A stretch of 64,000 nucleotides of DNA, from NCBI GenBank assembly GCA_042219835.1, contig JBHJMN010000001.1, forward strand, positions 306,833 to 370,832, read 5' to 3'. The notes under the pieces were generated by a model. That model did not search any database. It was not told where the DNA came from and was given only the letters and a program-made list of their open reading frames with translations. The DNA is from Paenibacillus_G elgii_A. Lineage in GTDB: Bacteria; Bacillota; Bacilli; Paenibacillales; NBRC-103111. A program made the translations under genes and the position numbers. This document shows, one piece after another, positions 1 to 8,644 of the stretch (positions within the stretch are counted from its first letter, which is position 1; each line of letters begins with the position of its first letter).

Positions 1-573
1 TATGTACCGGTCGTCGTGGAACAAACCGGCCGCGGGGAGCGTTCCTACGATATTTATTCCCGCTTGCTGAAAGACCGCATCGTCTTTCTCGGAAGCGAGA
101 TCGACGATCAAGTTGCCAACTCGATCACCGCTCAGCTGCTGCTGCTGTCGGCGGAGGACCCCGAAAAAGACATCCATCTTTACATCAATTCGCCTGGCGG
201 CTCGACCACCGCAGGCTTCGCGATTTACGATACGATGCAGTTCATCAAACCCGACGTGTCGACCATCTGCGTAGGCTTCGCCGCCTCCTTCGCCGCCGTT
301 CTGCTCGTCGCCGGAGCCAAGGGCAAGCGGTATGCGCTGCCTAACGCCGAGGTCATGATTCATCAGCCATGGGGCGGGATGAAGGGGCAAGCGTCCGATA
401 TGAAAATTCATGCCGACCGCATCCTCGATACCCGGGACCGGTTAAACCGGATCGTCTCCGAGCGCTCGGGCCAGCCGCTGGAAAAAGTGGCGCAGGATAT
501 GGACCGCGATTACTTCATGTCCGCGGACGATGCGGTGACCTACGGTCTGATCGATAAGATTATGCAGCCTTGA
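1..573 (+). CDS. clpP: ATP-dependent Clp protease proteolytic subunit ClpP (5' end cut by window)
   Basis: Serine peptidase of family S14, which forms the tetradecameric barrel that degrades proteins unfolded by ClpX or ClpC in the cytoplasm. The frame is open from base 1 (Tyr-Val-Pro-Val-Val before Glu-Gln-Thr), so the real start lies a few codons outside the window; the GTG at 16 is internal to the conserved VVEQT start region. The hallmarks are present: the YINSPGG loop, the nucleophile Ser in GFAASFAA, the catalytic His in MIHQP, and the Asp in the RDYFMS segment. The usual GMAASMGA is replaced by GFAASFAA, which suggests a divergent paralogue rather than the main housekeeping copy. A strong terminator follows. 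Confidence 0.95.
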   Translation, partial: YVPVVVEQTGRGERSYDIYSRLLKDRIVFLGSEIDDQVANSITAQLLLLSAEDPEKDIHLYINSPGGSTTAGFAIYDTMQFIKPDVSTICVGFAASFAAVLLVAGAKGKRYALPNAEVMIHQPWGGMKGQASDMKIHADRILDTRDRLNRIVSERSGQPLEKVAQDMDRDYFMSADDAVTYGLIDKIMQP

Positions 574-591
574 GGCAGCCGTTCCCTAACC

Positions 592-655
592 AAAAAGCAC
601 TCTTCGTCCCGTATGACGCGCATAGCGCCGCCGGCTGGCGAAGAGTGCTTTTTTT
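592..655 (+). terminator. Intrinsic terminator after clpP
   Basis: A perfect stem of about 13 bp, AAGCACTCTTCG paired with CGAAGAGTGCTT, is followed by a run of seven T. It starts 19 bases after the clpP stop and faces the converging minus-strand gene at 701. Confidence 0.85.
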
Positions 656-700
656 CATCAAAAGCCCTTAGATTCGGTTAAGCTGCGAAAACCCCGAGGG

Positions 701-2278
701 TTAAGGCAGCGGCTCTGCAGATACATCCGAGATGGTGACAGTCTCCGTCTTCAAGTTGTCGCTCGCTTGTCTAAGCCGGAGGCTCGCCGAACCGCTCGTT
801 CCGGGTTTAATCTGAACCGTCAAATCTTTCGTAGCCTTTCCTTGACTGTTGGCCGTAAGCGAAAAATTCGCGCTGTAACCGTAGCCCGCCGGCCAAGAGC
901 CGTCCGCATTGCGAATTTTCGCCACTTGGGTTCCGCCTGTCAAGTAAATGCCCAGTTTTAAGTCCGACACCGTGGCCCCGGGAGCCAAGTTGTCCACGAC
1001 GACACGAATCTGGAACTCTTCGTCATTCGGGAGCGGCTCCTGCTTGACGAAGCTGTATGTCGGACTGCCGACCGCCGGCCCGGAGCCGTACGATCCCGGC
1101 TTGAACGTCGAACGGTCCCACCATTTATATCCGGGCGCCGGCGCTGCCCACGGCTCGGGCTTCGGCTCGGTCGAGCTTGCCGGGTTTTCAAACGGGAGCA
1201 GCGCAGTCGGTTGGTCCAGCTGCAGGTTCGGGACTTGGTCGAGCCGTGTGTAGCTTTCCTTTTTGGCGAGCCAGTTTATGACATTCACCAGCAGCTCGCC
1301 GTCATCCTGTTCCTCGAAGCCGTCGTAAGTCTTCTTGACTTGTCCCGTTTCTTCGCGGCGGTATTTCGGCGTGGCATCCTCAACCGGCGACGAATCGCCA
1401 ATGAACGCCGCCTTGCCGGCAGCCACTTTGGCGACAGCCGCGTACGGCCCTTCCTCCTTCCCTCCGCCGTTATATACGCCTTGATCCACCGCATTCGGCC
1501 ACGCGGCGTTCGTCTTCGGCAGGTATACGATGCCTTTCGCCTTGAGAGGATCGATGATGGCAAGAGTCGAACCGGCATGCATTGCGACCGTCGAGACGCC
1601 CTGGGTAATGCCGAACGCCTGGTTAGGCGGCACGATCTGGTTGGCCGTAACGTCTCCCAGCGCATTGTAACGGAAACGGACGCCGAAATTCGTGGCGAGC
1701 CAATCCGAGCTGGCCACTCCCTGCATGGCCTCGGAAGCGCGCTCTTCAGCGCTCATGCCTTTCGCCGGATCGGTCCAGGCTCCGCGCCGGTAGCCGTTCA
1801 TCACTTCCGAGGAGTCCCAGCGGTTTTTGTTGCGGTCCGCATTATAATGGTCGGCGATGAAAAAAATGCTGCCGCCATTCTTAACGTACTGCAACATCGC
1901 CTCCTGCTCGCTTGTTTTGTAAGGATTGTTGGCTTCTCCGATCACGAACACGTCGTAACCGCTCAGATCGCCCAGCGTGATCGGCGACGTTTTGCGAAGC
2001 TCCTTCACATAGTAGCCGTTGTTCGCGAGCGCATTGGCAAAATCCGAGAATGCCCCGTCGATGACCCAGTCGGCAGCTCCGGCCGTCTGGCCGTGCGTGT
2101 TGTCGAACAGAATTTTTTTGCCCGCATTCTCGTTCACAACCGTAGGATTAAGGAACGGGGCAGGGTCCGTCGGTCCTTCCGCCAGCGCCTTCGGCGTCTC
2201 CCCTATCCATCCCGGTAGCGGAAGGAGCAGCGAAAGCGCCAGTGCCGTTTTTGCAAGAACAGCTTTAAAGGATCTCAT
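701..2278 (-). CDS. Secreted protein with a glutamine-amidotransferase-like (DUF4350/ThuA-like) domain
   Basis: 525 aa. The N-terminus has a charged start, a hydrophobic stretch (residues about 8-24) and an Ala-Leu-Ala cleavage site near 33, so it should be exported. Residues about 50-330 look like the class-I glutamine-amidotransferase-like fold seen in DUF4350 and gliding-motility-type proteins: KILFDNTHGQTAG, then YDVFVIGEANNPY, then GGSIFFIADHY, with a later pattern of small hydrophobic strands. The last 120 residues look like a separate beta-rich domain (GYSANFSLTANSQGKAT), perhaps for surface binding. The start is supported by GGAGG eight bases upstream. I cannot assign a reaction; an extracellular ligand-binding or hydrolase role is inference. 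Confidence 0.6.
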   Translation of the reverse strand: MRSFKAVLAKTALALSLLLPLPGWIGETPKALAEGPTDPAPFLNPTVVNENAGKKILFDNTHGQTAGAADWVIDGAFSDFANALANNGYYVKELRKTSPITLGDLSGYDVFVIGEANNPYKTSEQEAMLQYVKNGGSIFFIADHYNADRNKNRWDSSEVMNGYRRGAWTDPAKGMSAEERASEAMQGVASSDWLATNFGVRFRYNALGDVTANQIVPPNQAFGITQGVSTVAMHAGSTLAIIDPLKAKGIVYLPKTNAAWPNAVDQGVYNGGGKEEGPYAAVAKVAAGKAAFIGDSSPVEDATPKYRREETGQVKKTYDGFEEQDDGELLVNVINWLAKKESYTRLDQVPNLQLDQPTALLPFENPASSTEPKPEPWAAPAPGYKWWDRSTFKPGSYGSGPAVGSPTYSFVKQEPLPNDEEFQIRVVVDNLAPGATVSDLKLGIYLTGGTQVAKIRNADGSWPAGYGYSANFSLTANSQGKATKDLTVQIKPGTSGSASLRLRQASDNLKTETVTISDVSAEPLP

Positions 2279-2528
2279 GAGTTACCTCCAGTATCTACTA
2301 TATTGGGGCATGCCACCCAGATCCATTTTATCATTTTGTCAAAGCTTGGGAGATTAAGTTTTCGTAAAAATCTGGATGAACTGCGGTTCACAGTTCGGTG
2401 CATGAAACCAAGACGCCGCCCCTTCAACCCGGAAGCGGCAGTTTTGACTGCGGCTATCCCAAGGCAGAAGGAGCGGCGCTCCGGAATCGACGGCCAGCGG
2501 CAGTATCGGGCAACAGGCCCGCTGCGCG

Positions 2529-2630
2529 CTAGAATGTGTTAAAAATGTTTTCGCACTCTTTCGCGGACGGCTCATAGAAGCAGTGTTTCTTGTACCGGGC
2601 CACGAGCGGCTGGTTATACCATGTTGGCAC
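2529..2630 (-). CDS. Possible 33-aa small protein
   Basis: A GTG start preceded by AGGAGA at seven bases opens a 33-codon frame rich in aromatic and cysteine residues (VPTWYNQPLVARYKK then HCFYEPSAKEC). It lies in the 409-base gap between the ribosomal protection gene and the secreted-protein gene. The frame is open upstream to a TAA near 2689, so it could also be the tail of a decayed longer gene. I do not recognise it; the case rests on the ribosome binding site and protein-like composition only. The rest of the gap (2279-2528) shows nothing I can support. Confidence 0.3.
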   Translation of the reverse strand: MPTWYNQPLVARYKKHCFYEPSAKECENIFNTF

Positions 2631-2687
2631 GGCTTTTTCTCCTAAACGCATGGGAAAGGCGGTGTGCAGGTTAAGGCGGCCATAGCC

Positions 2688-4667
2688 TTAGTAAGGTCTA
2701 AGAATGTGAAGCAAATATTCATTCCGGTTTAACGGATTATAATCGGTCCGCGCTTTTGTCGGCACGTCTCCATGCATTCTGACGTATCCAGCAGGTTCAA
2801 CGAGCATAAAGCCTTCCCCCTGAGTAAACGCGTGCAAGCTTCTCTTGAAGCTCTCCGTTGCGGCTACGGGAATGCTGCCTGTTATTAGACACATGCCGTT
2901 ATGCATTGCCGTTTCGTGCACTGCCGCTTGGATCGCGGATAACTTGTAGATCGCCTTGCTCATCATAGCGGCGGGCACCGTTAACTCGAACGCATGAATA
3001 GGCTCATAAACATACGTACCCGCCTGCGCCAGCGCCTCCATCAATACAAGAGGGACCAGCTTTCTAAAGTCGCCCGCCGCCGATACCGGACTGAAATAAC
3101 CGGTATGGGTCAGGGTCACGACAATATCGGTAACCTCCCAGCCGTACAGCCCTTGTTTTAAGGTCTCATGGACCGTCTCCTCAATGGCTTTATGGAAGGC
3201 CAGCGGCAGCGAACCTAATTCGACTTCCATGCGATAGGCGATTCCGCTTCCGGGCAAGCCGGGCTCGACTTTGAACCCCACGGTCGCATAAAAAGGATTA
3301 TCGCCTTCCTCGATAATCTCCAGCGCCTGACCCGTTCCTTCCGGCTTTTCCAGGCAAACCGTTCGGGTCTCCGAAAACCTGACTTCCAAATCGTAATATT
3401 CCTTCAAGGCCGCTTCGATCACTTCTTTTTGCACTTCGCCAAAAATGCGGATATAAAGCTCTTGATGAACATCATCTTTCATCACTTGAATTAACGGATC
3501 TTCCTCCGACAGGCCGATAAGCGCCTTGTACAGCAAATGGTCCTTGCTTGGCTCCACCGCGTCGATTCGCGTCTCCATTTGAGGAACTGCGAAGCTGAAA
3601 TGCTTGATGAGATGAGACTGCTCGCCGACGATGTCCCCGATCCGGACGTCTTCCAGCCCCCATACTTTGCCGAAGTCCCCCGAGATTACCTTGGCGGCGG
3701 GAACAATCTCTCCGTTCGTCAAGGCGTGAAGCTTTTTGATTTTGCAGGTGCGCGCTTCGAATTCGCCCTCCCCGTTTTTCCGCTGCAGCTTCACCTGCTC
3801 TCTTAGGCTTAAGCTGCCCGAGAACAGTCTGACATAAGCGATCTTTTCGCCGGACGGTTCTTTTTCGAGCTTGAATACGACCCCCGACAACGGTTCTCCC
3901 TCTGCGTGTTCATTCACCGGAAACCATTGAGCCACGCCCTCAAGCAGGCTGGACACGCCCACTCCCGTCATGGCGGACCCGAAATAAACCGGGCAGATGT
4001 TCGCTTGCCTTACTTGCTTTCCGAAGGCCGCTTTCACTTGTTCTTCCGTTACCGCTTCGCCGTTTATATAAGCCTCCAACAACCGCTCGTCATGCGCTGC
4101 CGCTAGCTCGATGCATTGTTCCATAAAATCGGGGTTCGCAGCCCAATCGAAACGGTGTTCAACAACAGACGCATTCTTCATACCTGCATGTTCAACCCGA
4201 CACAGGGGAAAAGCGTTCGGTGTCAGCTTTTCACGAATCCCCTCCATCGTCGTATCGGATTGTGCGCCCATACGATCGATTTTGTTCACGAACAGAATCG
4301 TGGGAAGCCCCATTTTCTTCAGCACGGAAAACAGGATCTTGGTCTGCGCCTGAACGCCTTCCACTGCCGAAATAACCAGTATAACGCCGTCCAATACACT
4401 CAGAGACCGCTCCACTTCCGCGATAAAATCCGCATGGCCCGGCGTATCGATCAAATTCACTTTCAACCCGTGGAGATCAAAAGAAACGACGGAGGCCTTA
4501 ATCGTGATGCCTCTTTTCCGTTCCATTTCCATGGTATCCATCTGTGTATTTCCTTGATCTACCTTTCCCAGCTCGTCGATGACATTCGTATCATATAAGA
4601 TCCGCTCAGTCAGACTCGTCTTTCCAGCGTCTACGTGCGCCAGAATCCCTATATTTAAAGTATGCAT
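2688..4667 (-). CDS. Tet(M)/Tet(O)-family ribosomal protection GTPase
   Basis: 659 aa, close to the 639-660 aa of Tet(M) and TetB(P) and shorter than EF-G. It is a translational GTPase that in this family binds tetracycline-stalled ribosomes and ejects the drug. Visible motifs: G1 AHVDAGKT (residues 10-17), switch I RGITIKA, G3 DTPGH, G4 NKID. The domain IV tip carries GYFSPVSAAGDFRKL, matching the Tet(M) loop YYSPVSTPADFR that contacts the decoding centre, and the C-terminus resembles Tet(M) domain V. It stands alone without conjugative genes, so it is probably an intrinsic chromosomal member whose contribution to resistance is unknown. A 41-codon upstream ORF overlaps its start (see 4606-4731). 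Confidence 0.85.
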   Translation of the reverse strand: MHTLNIGILAHVDAGKTSLTERILYDTNVIDELGKVDQGNTQMDTMEMERKRGITIKASVVSFDLHGLKVNLIDTPGHADFIAEVERSLSVLDGVILVISAVEGVQAQTKILFSVLKKMGLPTILFVNKIDRMGAQSDTTMEGIREKLTPNAFPLCRVEHAGMKNASVVEHRFDWAANPDFMEQCIELAAAHDERLLEAYINGEAVTEEQVKAAFGKQVRQANICPVYFGSAMTGVGVSSLLEGVAQWFPVNEHAEGEPLSGVVFKLEKEPSGEKIAYVRLFSGSLSLREQVKLQRKNGEGEFEARTCKIKKLHALTNGEIVPAAKVISGDFGKVWGLEDVRIGDIVGEQSHLIKHFSFAVPQMETRIDAVEPSKDHLLYKALIGLSEEDPLIQVMKDDVHQELYIRIFGEVQKEVIEAALKEYYDLEVRFSETRTVCLEKPEGTGQALEIIEEGDNPFYATVGFKVEPGLPGSGIAYRMEVELGSLPLAFHKAIEETVHETLKQGLYGWEVTDIVVTLTHTGYFSPVSAAGDFRKLVPLVLMEALAQAGTYVYEPIHAFELTVPAAMMSKAIYKLSAIQAAVHETAMHNGMCLITGSIPVAATESFKRSLHAFTQGEGFMLVEPAGYVRMHGDVPTKARTDYNPLNRNEYLLHILRPY

Positions 4668-4731
4668 GCGTTAAAATCCTCTTTTCTCCGTTCATATTAT
4701 TCTCCTTTCGAATGAGGTTAAGTTGCCGCAT
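4606..4731 (-). CDS. Upstream ORF overlapping the ribosomal protection gene start
   Basis: A 41-codon frame starts at ATG 4731, or 29 codons from ATG 4695, and ends at TGA 4606, 62 bases inside the downstream gene in another frame. The ATG at 4695 has the best ribosome binding site here (AAAGGAG, six bases), whereas the main ATG at 4667 has only a weak GAGG ten bases away. The peptide is basic (ILTHAYFKYRDSGARRRWK). Tet(M) and many ribosome-targeted resistance genes use short leaders for attenuation. An overlapping uORF could similarly hold expression down until ribosomes stall. This is inferred from sequence layout only. Confidence 0.45.
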   Translation of the reverse strand: MRQLNLIRKENNMNGEKRILTHAYFKYRDSGARRRWKDESD

Positions 4732-4762
4732 TCAGATCACTCCAATCTATAGTATTAACTAC

Positions 4763-4792
4763 AGTATATACGGATTTTACGGATTATTCCAA
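4763..4792 (-). promoter_or_regulatory. Promoter of the ribosomal protection gene
   Basis: A -35 box TTGGAA (4792-4787) and -10 box TATACT (4768-4763) are 18 bases apart. The -35 box overlaps the end of the upstream oxidase gene. Just downstream are near-repeats ATACTGTAG and ATACTATAG enclosing the dyad TAGT-N4-ACTA, a possible operator. Confidence 0.5.
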
Positions 4793-5995
4793 TGAATGGC
4801 GCTTATGTCTTTCGATCGGAAATGATATCCACCGAACACTCCCCACCTGCTGTTCCTGAAAACGGGACAGTCGGAACATGCTTAAATCGAACGCGTCGGA
4901 TTTTCCTTCGATCCGGTCGGCCAAAATTTCGCCGACGACGCTGGCAAACTTGAAGCCGTGACCCGAAAAGCCGCAGGCGATCTGAATGTTCGGATCGCAC
5001 GGCGCCCGGTCGATGATGAAATGTTCGTCCGGCGACAGCTCGTATTTGCACACCCCGCCGCGCAGCAGAGCGCCCGCCGCAGCCGGCATATACGTCTCCA
5101 GCGCCCGGCGGACATCGCCTTCGTCCTCCGGCAGCGTCCCGAAGTCAGCCGGCTGCTCGACCGGCGAGAGCGGCAGGCCGGTCTCGTGCCGCCCGATCTT
5201 CACGCCGGACCCTTGTATGCTCGGAAAGCCGTAAAAGCCGCCCTCCGGAGTGCTTAACGTGAATCCCGGGAACCGCTCGGAAGTGAACAGCGCTTCGTCG
5301 GCCTGAAACCAAGCGACCGCTTTGCGGACCGGCGTCACGGGCAACGAAAGCGACGGAAGCAGCACGCTGCCGACTCCGGCGCCCGCGCTTACAATAAGTC
5401 GGTCGGCGTGGAAGTCGCCGACCCCGGTTTTTACGGTGACGCTCGCGTTTCCCGGCACGACCTCCGTTACGCGCGTGTACGGAAGCAGCACCGCCCGATG
5501 CGCCAGCGCCGTCTCGCGGTACGCCTGCACACATTGCTCGCTGAGCAAATAGCCGGCCTCCGGCTCGAACAACCCCGCGTAATCGTCCGGCAGTTGAACG
5601 CCCTGCCAGCGCTTCGCAATCTCCTCCGGCCGCAGTAGTTCAACCGGCAATTGAAGCGCAACCGACGATTCGAGCTTGTCGCGGAGTCCCGAATGCCCTG
5701 CCGGCGCCATATTAAGCACGCCGCTGCGAAAGAACAGCTTCCGGCCGCTTTCCTCCTCCAACTCGTTCCAGAGCCGGTGCGCCTGGACCGCCATGGCCGC
5801 GTAAGGGCCCCCTCTGGCATAGGCATGACGAAGCAGCCTTGTCTCCCCGTGATGGCTGCCTCCCCCATGGGGCGGGTCGAACGCGTCGATCAGCAGCGTG
5901 CTTATCCCTCTCCGCGCCAAATTCGACCCCGCGCTCATGCCTATGGAGCCTGCGCCGATGACGATGACATCGTAAGACGTACGGATAACGGTCAC
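4784..5995 (-). CDS. soxA: Monomeric sarcosine oxidase / N-methyltryptophan oxidase family flavoenzyme
   Basis: 403 aa FAD enzyme of the MSOX/MTOX family, which oxidatively demethylates N-methyl amino acids to give the amine, formaldehyde and H2O2. The Rossmann dinucleotide motif IVIGAGSIGMSAG is at residues 10-22, followed by the family signature SHHGETRLLRHAY. The cysteine that carries FAD covalently in MSOX is present in GGVCKYEL. The C-terminal GFSGHGFKFASVVGE block is also conserved. Substrate preference cannot be read from sequence. The assigned GTG start is crowded against its ribosome binding site (GGAAGGA), so the exact start is uncertain. The gene is divergent from the aldo/keto reductase, with 83 bases between them. 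Confidence 0.8.
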   Translation of the reverse strand: MTVIRTSYDVIVIGAGSIGMSAGSNLARRGISTLLIDAFDPPHGGGSHHGETRLLRHAYARGGPYAAMAVQAHRLWNELEEESGRKLFFRSGVLNMAPAGHSGLRDKLESSVALQLPVELLRPEEIAKRWQGVQLPDDYAGLFEPEAGYLLSEQCVQAYRETALAHRAVLLPYTRVTEVVPGNASVTVKTGVGDFHADRLIVSAGAGVGSVLLPSLSLPVTPVRKAVAWFQADEALFTSERFPGFTLSTPEGGFYGFPSIQGSGVKIGRHETGLPLSPVEQPADFGTLPEDEGDVRRALETYMPAAAGALLRGGVCKYELSPDEHFIIDRAPCDPNIQIACGFSGHGFKFASVVGEILADRIEGKSDAFDLSMFRLSRFQEQQVGSVRWISFPIERHKRHSLE

Positions 5996-6078
5996 TCCTT
6001 CCCAATCGTATATTAAACCGCTTATAATTAGGTATAATCAGACTATGAATACCTACATTTCCGAAGGAGTGAACTTTT

Positions 6079-6939
6079 TTGGAACATAGACCTTTCGGCG
6101 CGTCCGACAAGCAATTTCCGATTCTCGGCTTCGGCGCCCAGCGCATCGTGGACGAGCATCAATGTACGGAGGAAGAAGCGATACGCATCGTCAACCGGGC
6201 GATCGACGAAGGCATCACCTACTTCGATACGGCCCCGAGCTATTCCGACGGGCAGTCGGAGGAGCGGCTCGGCAAAGCGCTCCGGCACCGCCGCAGCGAC
6301 GTATGGATCGCTACGAAGACGCACGACCGGACCAGAGACGGCTCATGGCGACTGCTCGAAGCCAGCCTGAACCGGCTGCAAACCGACCGTGTCGACGAAT
6401 GGCGTCTGCATAATCTGGTGACGATGGACGATTTGGAGCAATGCTTCGCCAAGGGCGGGGCGATGGAGGCGATGCTCGAAGCGAAGGAGCAAGGCATCAT
6501 CAAGGCGATCAGCGTCAGCGGGCATACGAATCCGAAAGTGCAGCTCGAAGCCATCGAGCGGTTCCCCTTCGACAGCGCGTTGGTTGCGCTATCCGCCGCC
6601 GACCACTTCATTTACAGCTTCGCGCACGAATTTCTTCCGCGGGCCGTCGAGAAAGGAGTCGCCGTGATCGGCATGAAGGCGATGGCGCTTGGGAAGCTCG
6701 CCCCGTGGTATGAGCAGGCGCTGCGGTACTCGTTCTCGCTGCCCGTTGCCACGACCATTATCGGAATGGAAACGATGGAGCAGCTGGAGAAAAACCTCGC
6801 CATCGCCAAACAATTCCGCCCGATGTCCGACACGGAGCAGCTCGACTTCATGAAAGAAATCATCCATCTCGCCACGCCGGACGTGCTGCGCTGGAAAGCA
6901 AGCGAGTGGATGTCCGGCGAATGGTACCGGCGCGACTAG
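6079..6939 (+). CDS. Aldo/keto reductase
   Basis: 286 aa cytoplasmic NAD(P)H-dependent carbonyl reductase of the AKR superfamily (TIM barrel). The catalytic tetrad is visible: Asp in TYFDTAP, Tyr in SYSDGQSEE, Lys in ATKTHDR and His in WRLHNLV. The TTG start is chosen because AAGGAG lies nine bases upstream and the protein then begins EHRPFGASDKQ, the usual strand before GFGAQ. The substrate is unknown. It is divergent from the oxidase gene and its last four bases overlap the convergent deacetylase gene. Confidence 0.85.
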   Translation: MEHRPFGASDKQFPILGFGAQRIVDEHQCTEEEAIRIVNRAIDEGITYFDTAPSYSDGQSEERLGKALRHRRSDVWIATKTHDRTRDGSWRLLEASLNRLQTDRVDEWRLHNLVTMDDLEQCFAKGGAMEAMLEAKEQGIIKAISVSGHTNPKVQLEAIERFPFDSALVALSAADHFIYSFAHEFLPRAVEKGVAVIGMKAMALGKLAPWYEQALRYSFSLPVATTIIGMETMEQLEKNLAIAKQFRPMSDTEQLDFMKEIIHLATPDVLRWKASEWMSGEWYRRD

Positions 6940-8099
6940 CCCCGCAATCGATCCAAAGCGTGAACCGCCGTAAGCGCAAATAAAGCCGCGCCCGGCGCCA
7001 GCGCATCCTCGTTCAGCGTAAATTTCGGATGGTGCCATTCCTCCGTTCCGCTCGTGCCCATCCAGAAGAAGCAGCCCGGCACCTGTTCCTGGTAGAGCGC
7101 AAAATCTTCGCCGCCCGTGGAACGCCGGGCCTCCGTCACCTGGAGGTTCAAAGCTTGCGCCGCTCCGCGGACGATCTCCACCGCTTCCGGATGATTCGTA
7201 ACCGACGGACTTCCCGCAAACCAAATCAGGCGCGCCTCCGCGCCGTAGCCCGCAGCGATGCCGCTGGTGATGCGCCGCAGCAGATCCGGCAGCTTCTGCC
7301 GGACCTCCGGGCAAAACGTCCGCACGGTGCCGTCCAGAACGGCTTTGTCCGGGATGACGTTCCACGTGCTGCCCGCGTGAAAGCTGCACACGCTGACGAC
7401 CGCGCTGTCGAGCGGGCTGATGCTGCGGCTGACCGCGGTTTGGAGGCCGCCTACGATCGCGCTGGCGGCGACGATCGGGTCGATCGCCGTATCGGGCATG
7501 GCCGCATGGCCCCCCTTGCCGGTCACCGTCAGCTTGAAGCCGTCGACGCTGGCCATCAGCGGCCCCGAGGCCAAACCTACGGTGCCAACCGGCAGCTCTG
7601 GCTTGTTATGCATGCCGAAGATCGCCTGCACGCCTTCCAAAGCGCCCGCTTCAATCATCGCTTTCGCTCCCGTGCCCTTCTCTTCCGCCGGCTGAAACAG
7701 CAGCCTCACGGTTCCCTTCAGCTCTGCGGCATGCCGCTTGAGCAGCAGCGCCGCGCCGACAATCGCCGCGGTGTGAAAATCGTGCCCGCAAGCGTGCATT
7801 TTCCCCGGAATTTCCGAGGCGAACGGCAGCCCGGTTTCTTCCGTCACCGGCAGCGCGTCAATATCCGCCCGCAGCGCGACCGTCGGCCCGGGCTCGGCCC
7901 CTTTGACCTCCGCCAGCACGCCGACAGGCAGATCGAGCGGCAGCAGCCGGATGCCCGCTCCGCTTAACGCTTCCCGGATTTTGCGGGTCGTCTCCACCTC
8001 CTGCATCGACAGCTCCGGATGGCGGTGCAAGTCGCGGCGAAGCCGCACCAGTTCGGGCTTCAGTTCCTCGGCCTCTTGAAGCAATCGTTCAGGGTTCAT
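6936..8099 (-). CDS. sndA: M20-family amidohydrolase (N-acyl-amino-acid deacetylase)
   Basis: 387 aa from ATG 8099 (AAGGAG nine bases upstream). It is an M20D metallopeptidase/aminoacylase, a family that includes hippurate hydrolase and N-acetylcysteine deacetylases. The metal-binding motifs ACGHDFH, PAEE and the Gly-Gly-Glu-Asp-Phe block near the C-terminus are present. It is last in an operon whose order and content match the B. subtilis ytm sulfur operon, where the equivalent (YtnL/SndA) removes the N-acetyl group after side-chain oxidation. The role here, releasing cysteine from N-acetylated S-modified cysteine, is inferred from that context. Confidence 0.8.
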   Translation of the reverse strand: MNPERLLQEAEELKPELVRLRRDLHRHPELSMQEVETTRKIREALSGAGIRLLPLDLPVGVLAEVKGAEPGPTVALRADIDALPVTEETGLPFASEIPGKMHACGHDFHTAAIVGAALLLKRHAAELKGTVRLLFQPAEEKGTGAKAMIEAGALEGVQAIFGMHNKPELPVGTVGLASGPLMASVDGFKLTVTGKGGHAAMPDTAIDPIVAASAIVGGLQTAVSRSISPLDSAVVSVCSFHAGSTWNVIPDKAVLDGTVRTFCPEVRQKLPDLLRRITSGIAAGYGAEARLIWFAGSPSVTNHPEAVEIVRGAAQALNLQVTEARRSTGGEDFALYQEQVPGCFFWMGTSGTEEWHHPKFTLNEDALAPGAALFALTAVHALDRLRG

Positions 8100-8117
8100 G
8101 TGCAAACTCTCCTTGTT

Positions 8118-8618
8118 TCAGCCTGTGGTGGCGTGGACTTCGGGCAGCAAATTTTTGCGCAAAAAGACAAGCTTATCGTCCCGTCCCAGCTCCCGTTCAT
8201 AGAAGCGCACATAGCCTTTCCGTTCGTACATGGGCAGCAGCCAAGGATGCTTCGCCGAAGTCGCGAGAACAACAGCCGGGGAAAGCAGAATGTCCCGTAC
8301 GACCGCTTCCTCCGCATAGGCCAGAAGCTTGCTGCCGACTCCGCGGTTCGCATACGCCGGATCGACGGCAAAGTTGTACAAGAACGGCAGATCGGTTACT
8401 TCCGGGAGCGACCGGAGCGAAATGGTCGCAACGATCGTCCCGCCGATCTCCAGCACGTAGCTGGCATACTCGGCGATATTCGTCCGCACCATTTCCAAAT
8501 CCGCGTGGACGGCCGCAAATTCGATTTCCAGCTCCCCGATACTCCGATAAGCTCTTCGAATCACGCTCAGAACCCGCTCGGCATCGTCTAGAGTCGCTTG
8601 ACGGTACACCTCGTTCAC
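8118..8618 (-). CDS. snaA: GNAT N-acetyltransferase of the sulfur operon (YtmI/SnaA-like)
   Basis: 166 aa from GTG 8618, which has GAGGTG six bases upstream; a longer frame from 8663 would overlap the ATPase gene. GNAT fold with the acetyl-CoA loop in VDPAYANRGVGSKLL and the C-terminal pattern LPMYERKGYVRFYE. In B. subtilis the operon-encoded SnaA acetylates the amino group of S-(2-succino)cysteine and other S-modified cysteines so that the monooxygenase can act on them. The placement between the transport ATPase and the deacetylase supports the same role, by context. Confidence 0.75.
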   Translation of the reverse strand: MNEVYRQATLDDAERVLSVIRRAYRSIGELEIEFAAVHADLEMVRTNIAEYASYVLEIGGTIVATISLRSLPEVTDLPFLYNFAVDPAYANRGVGSKLLAYAEEAVVRDILLSPAVVLATSAKHPWLLPMYERKGYVRFYERELGRDDKLVFLRKNLLPEVHATTG

Positions 8619-8644
8619 GGAACTCACCTCACGATTTTGGCTTT

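Noticed and set aside
1211..2218. 335-codon plus-strand frame opposite the secreted protein gene
   Set aside because: Arg/His-rich antisense shadow without a ribosome binding site; the minus-strand gene has a signal peptide and a good start.
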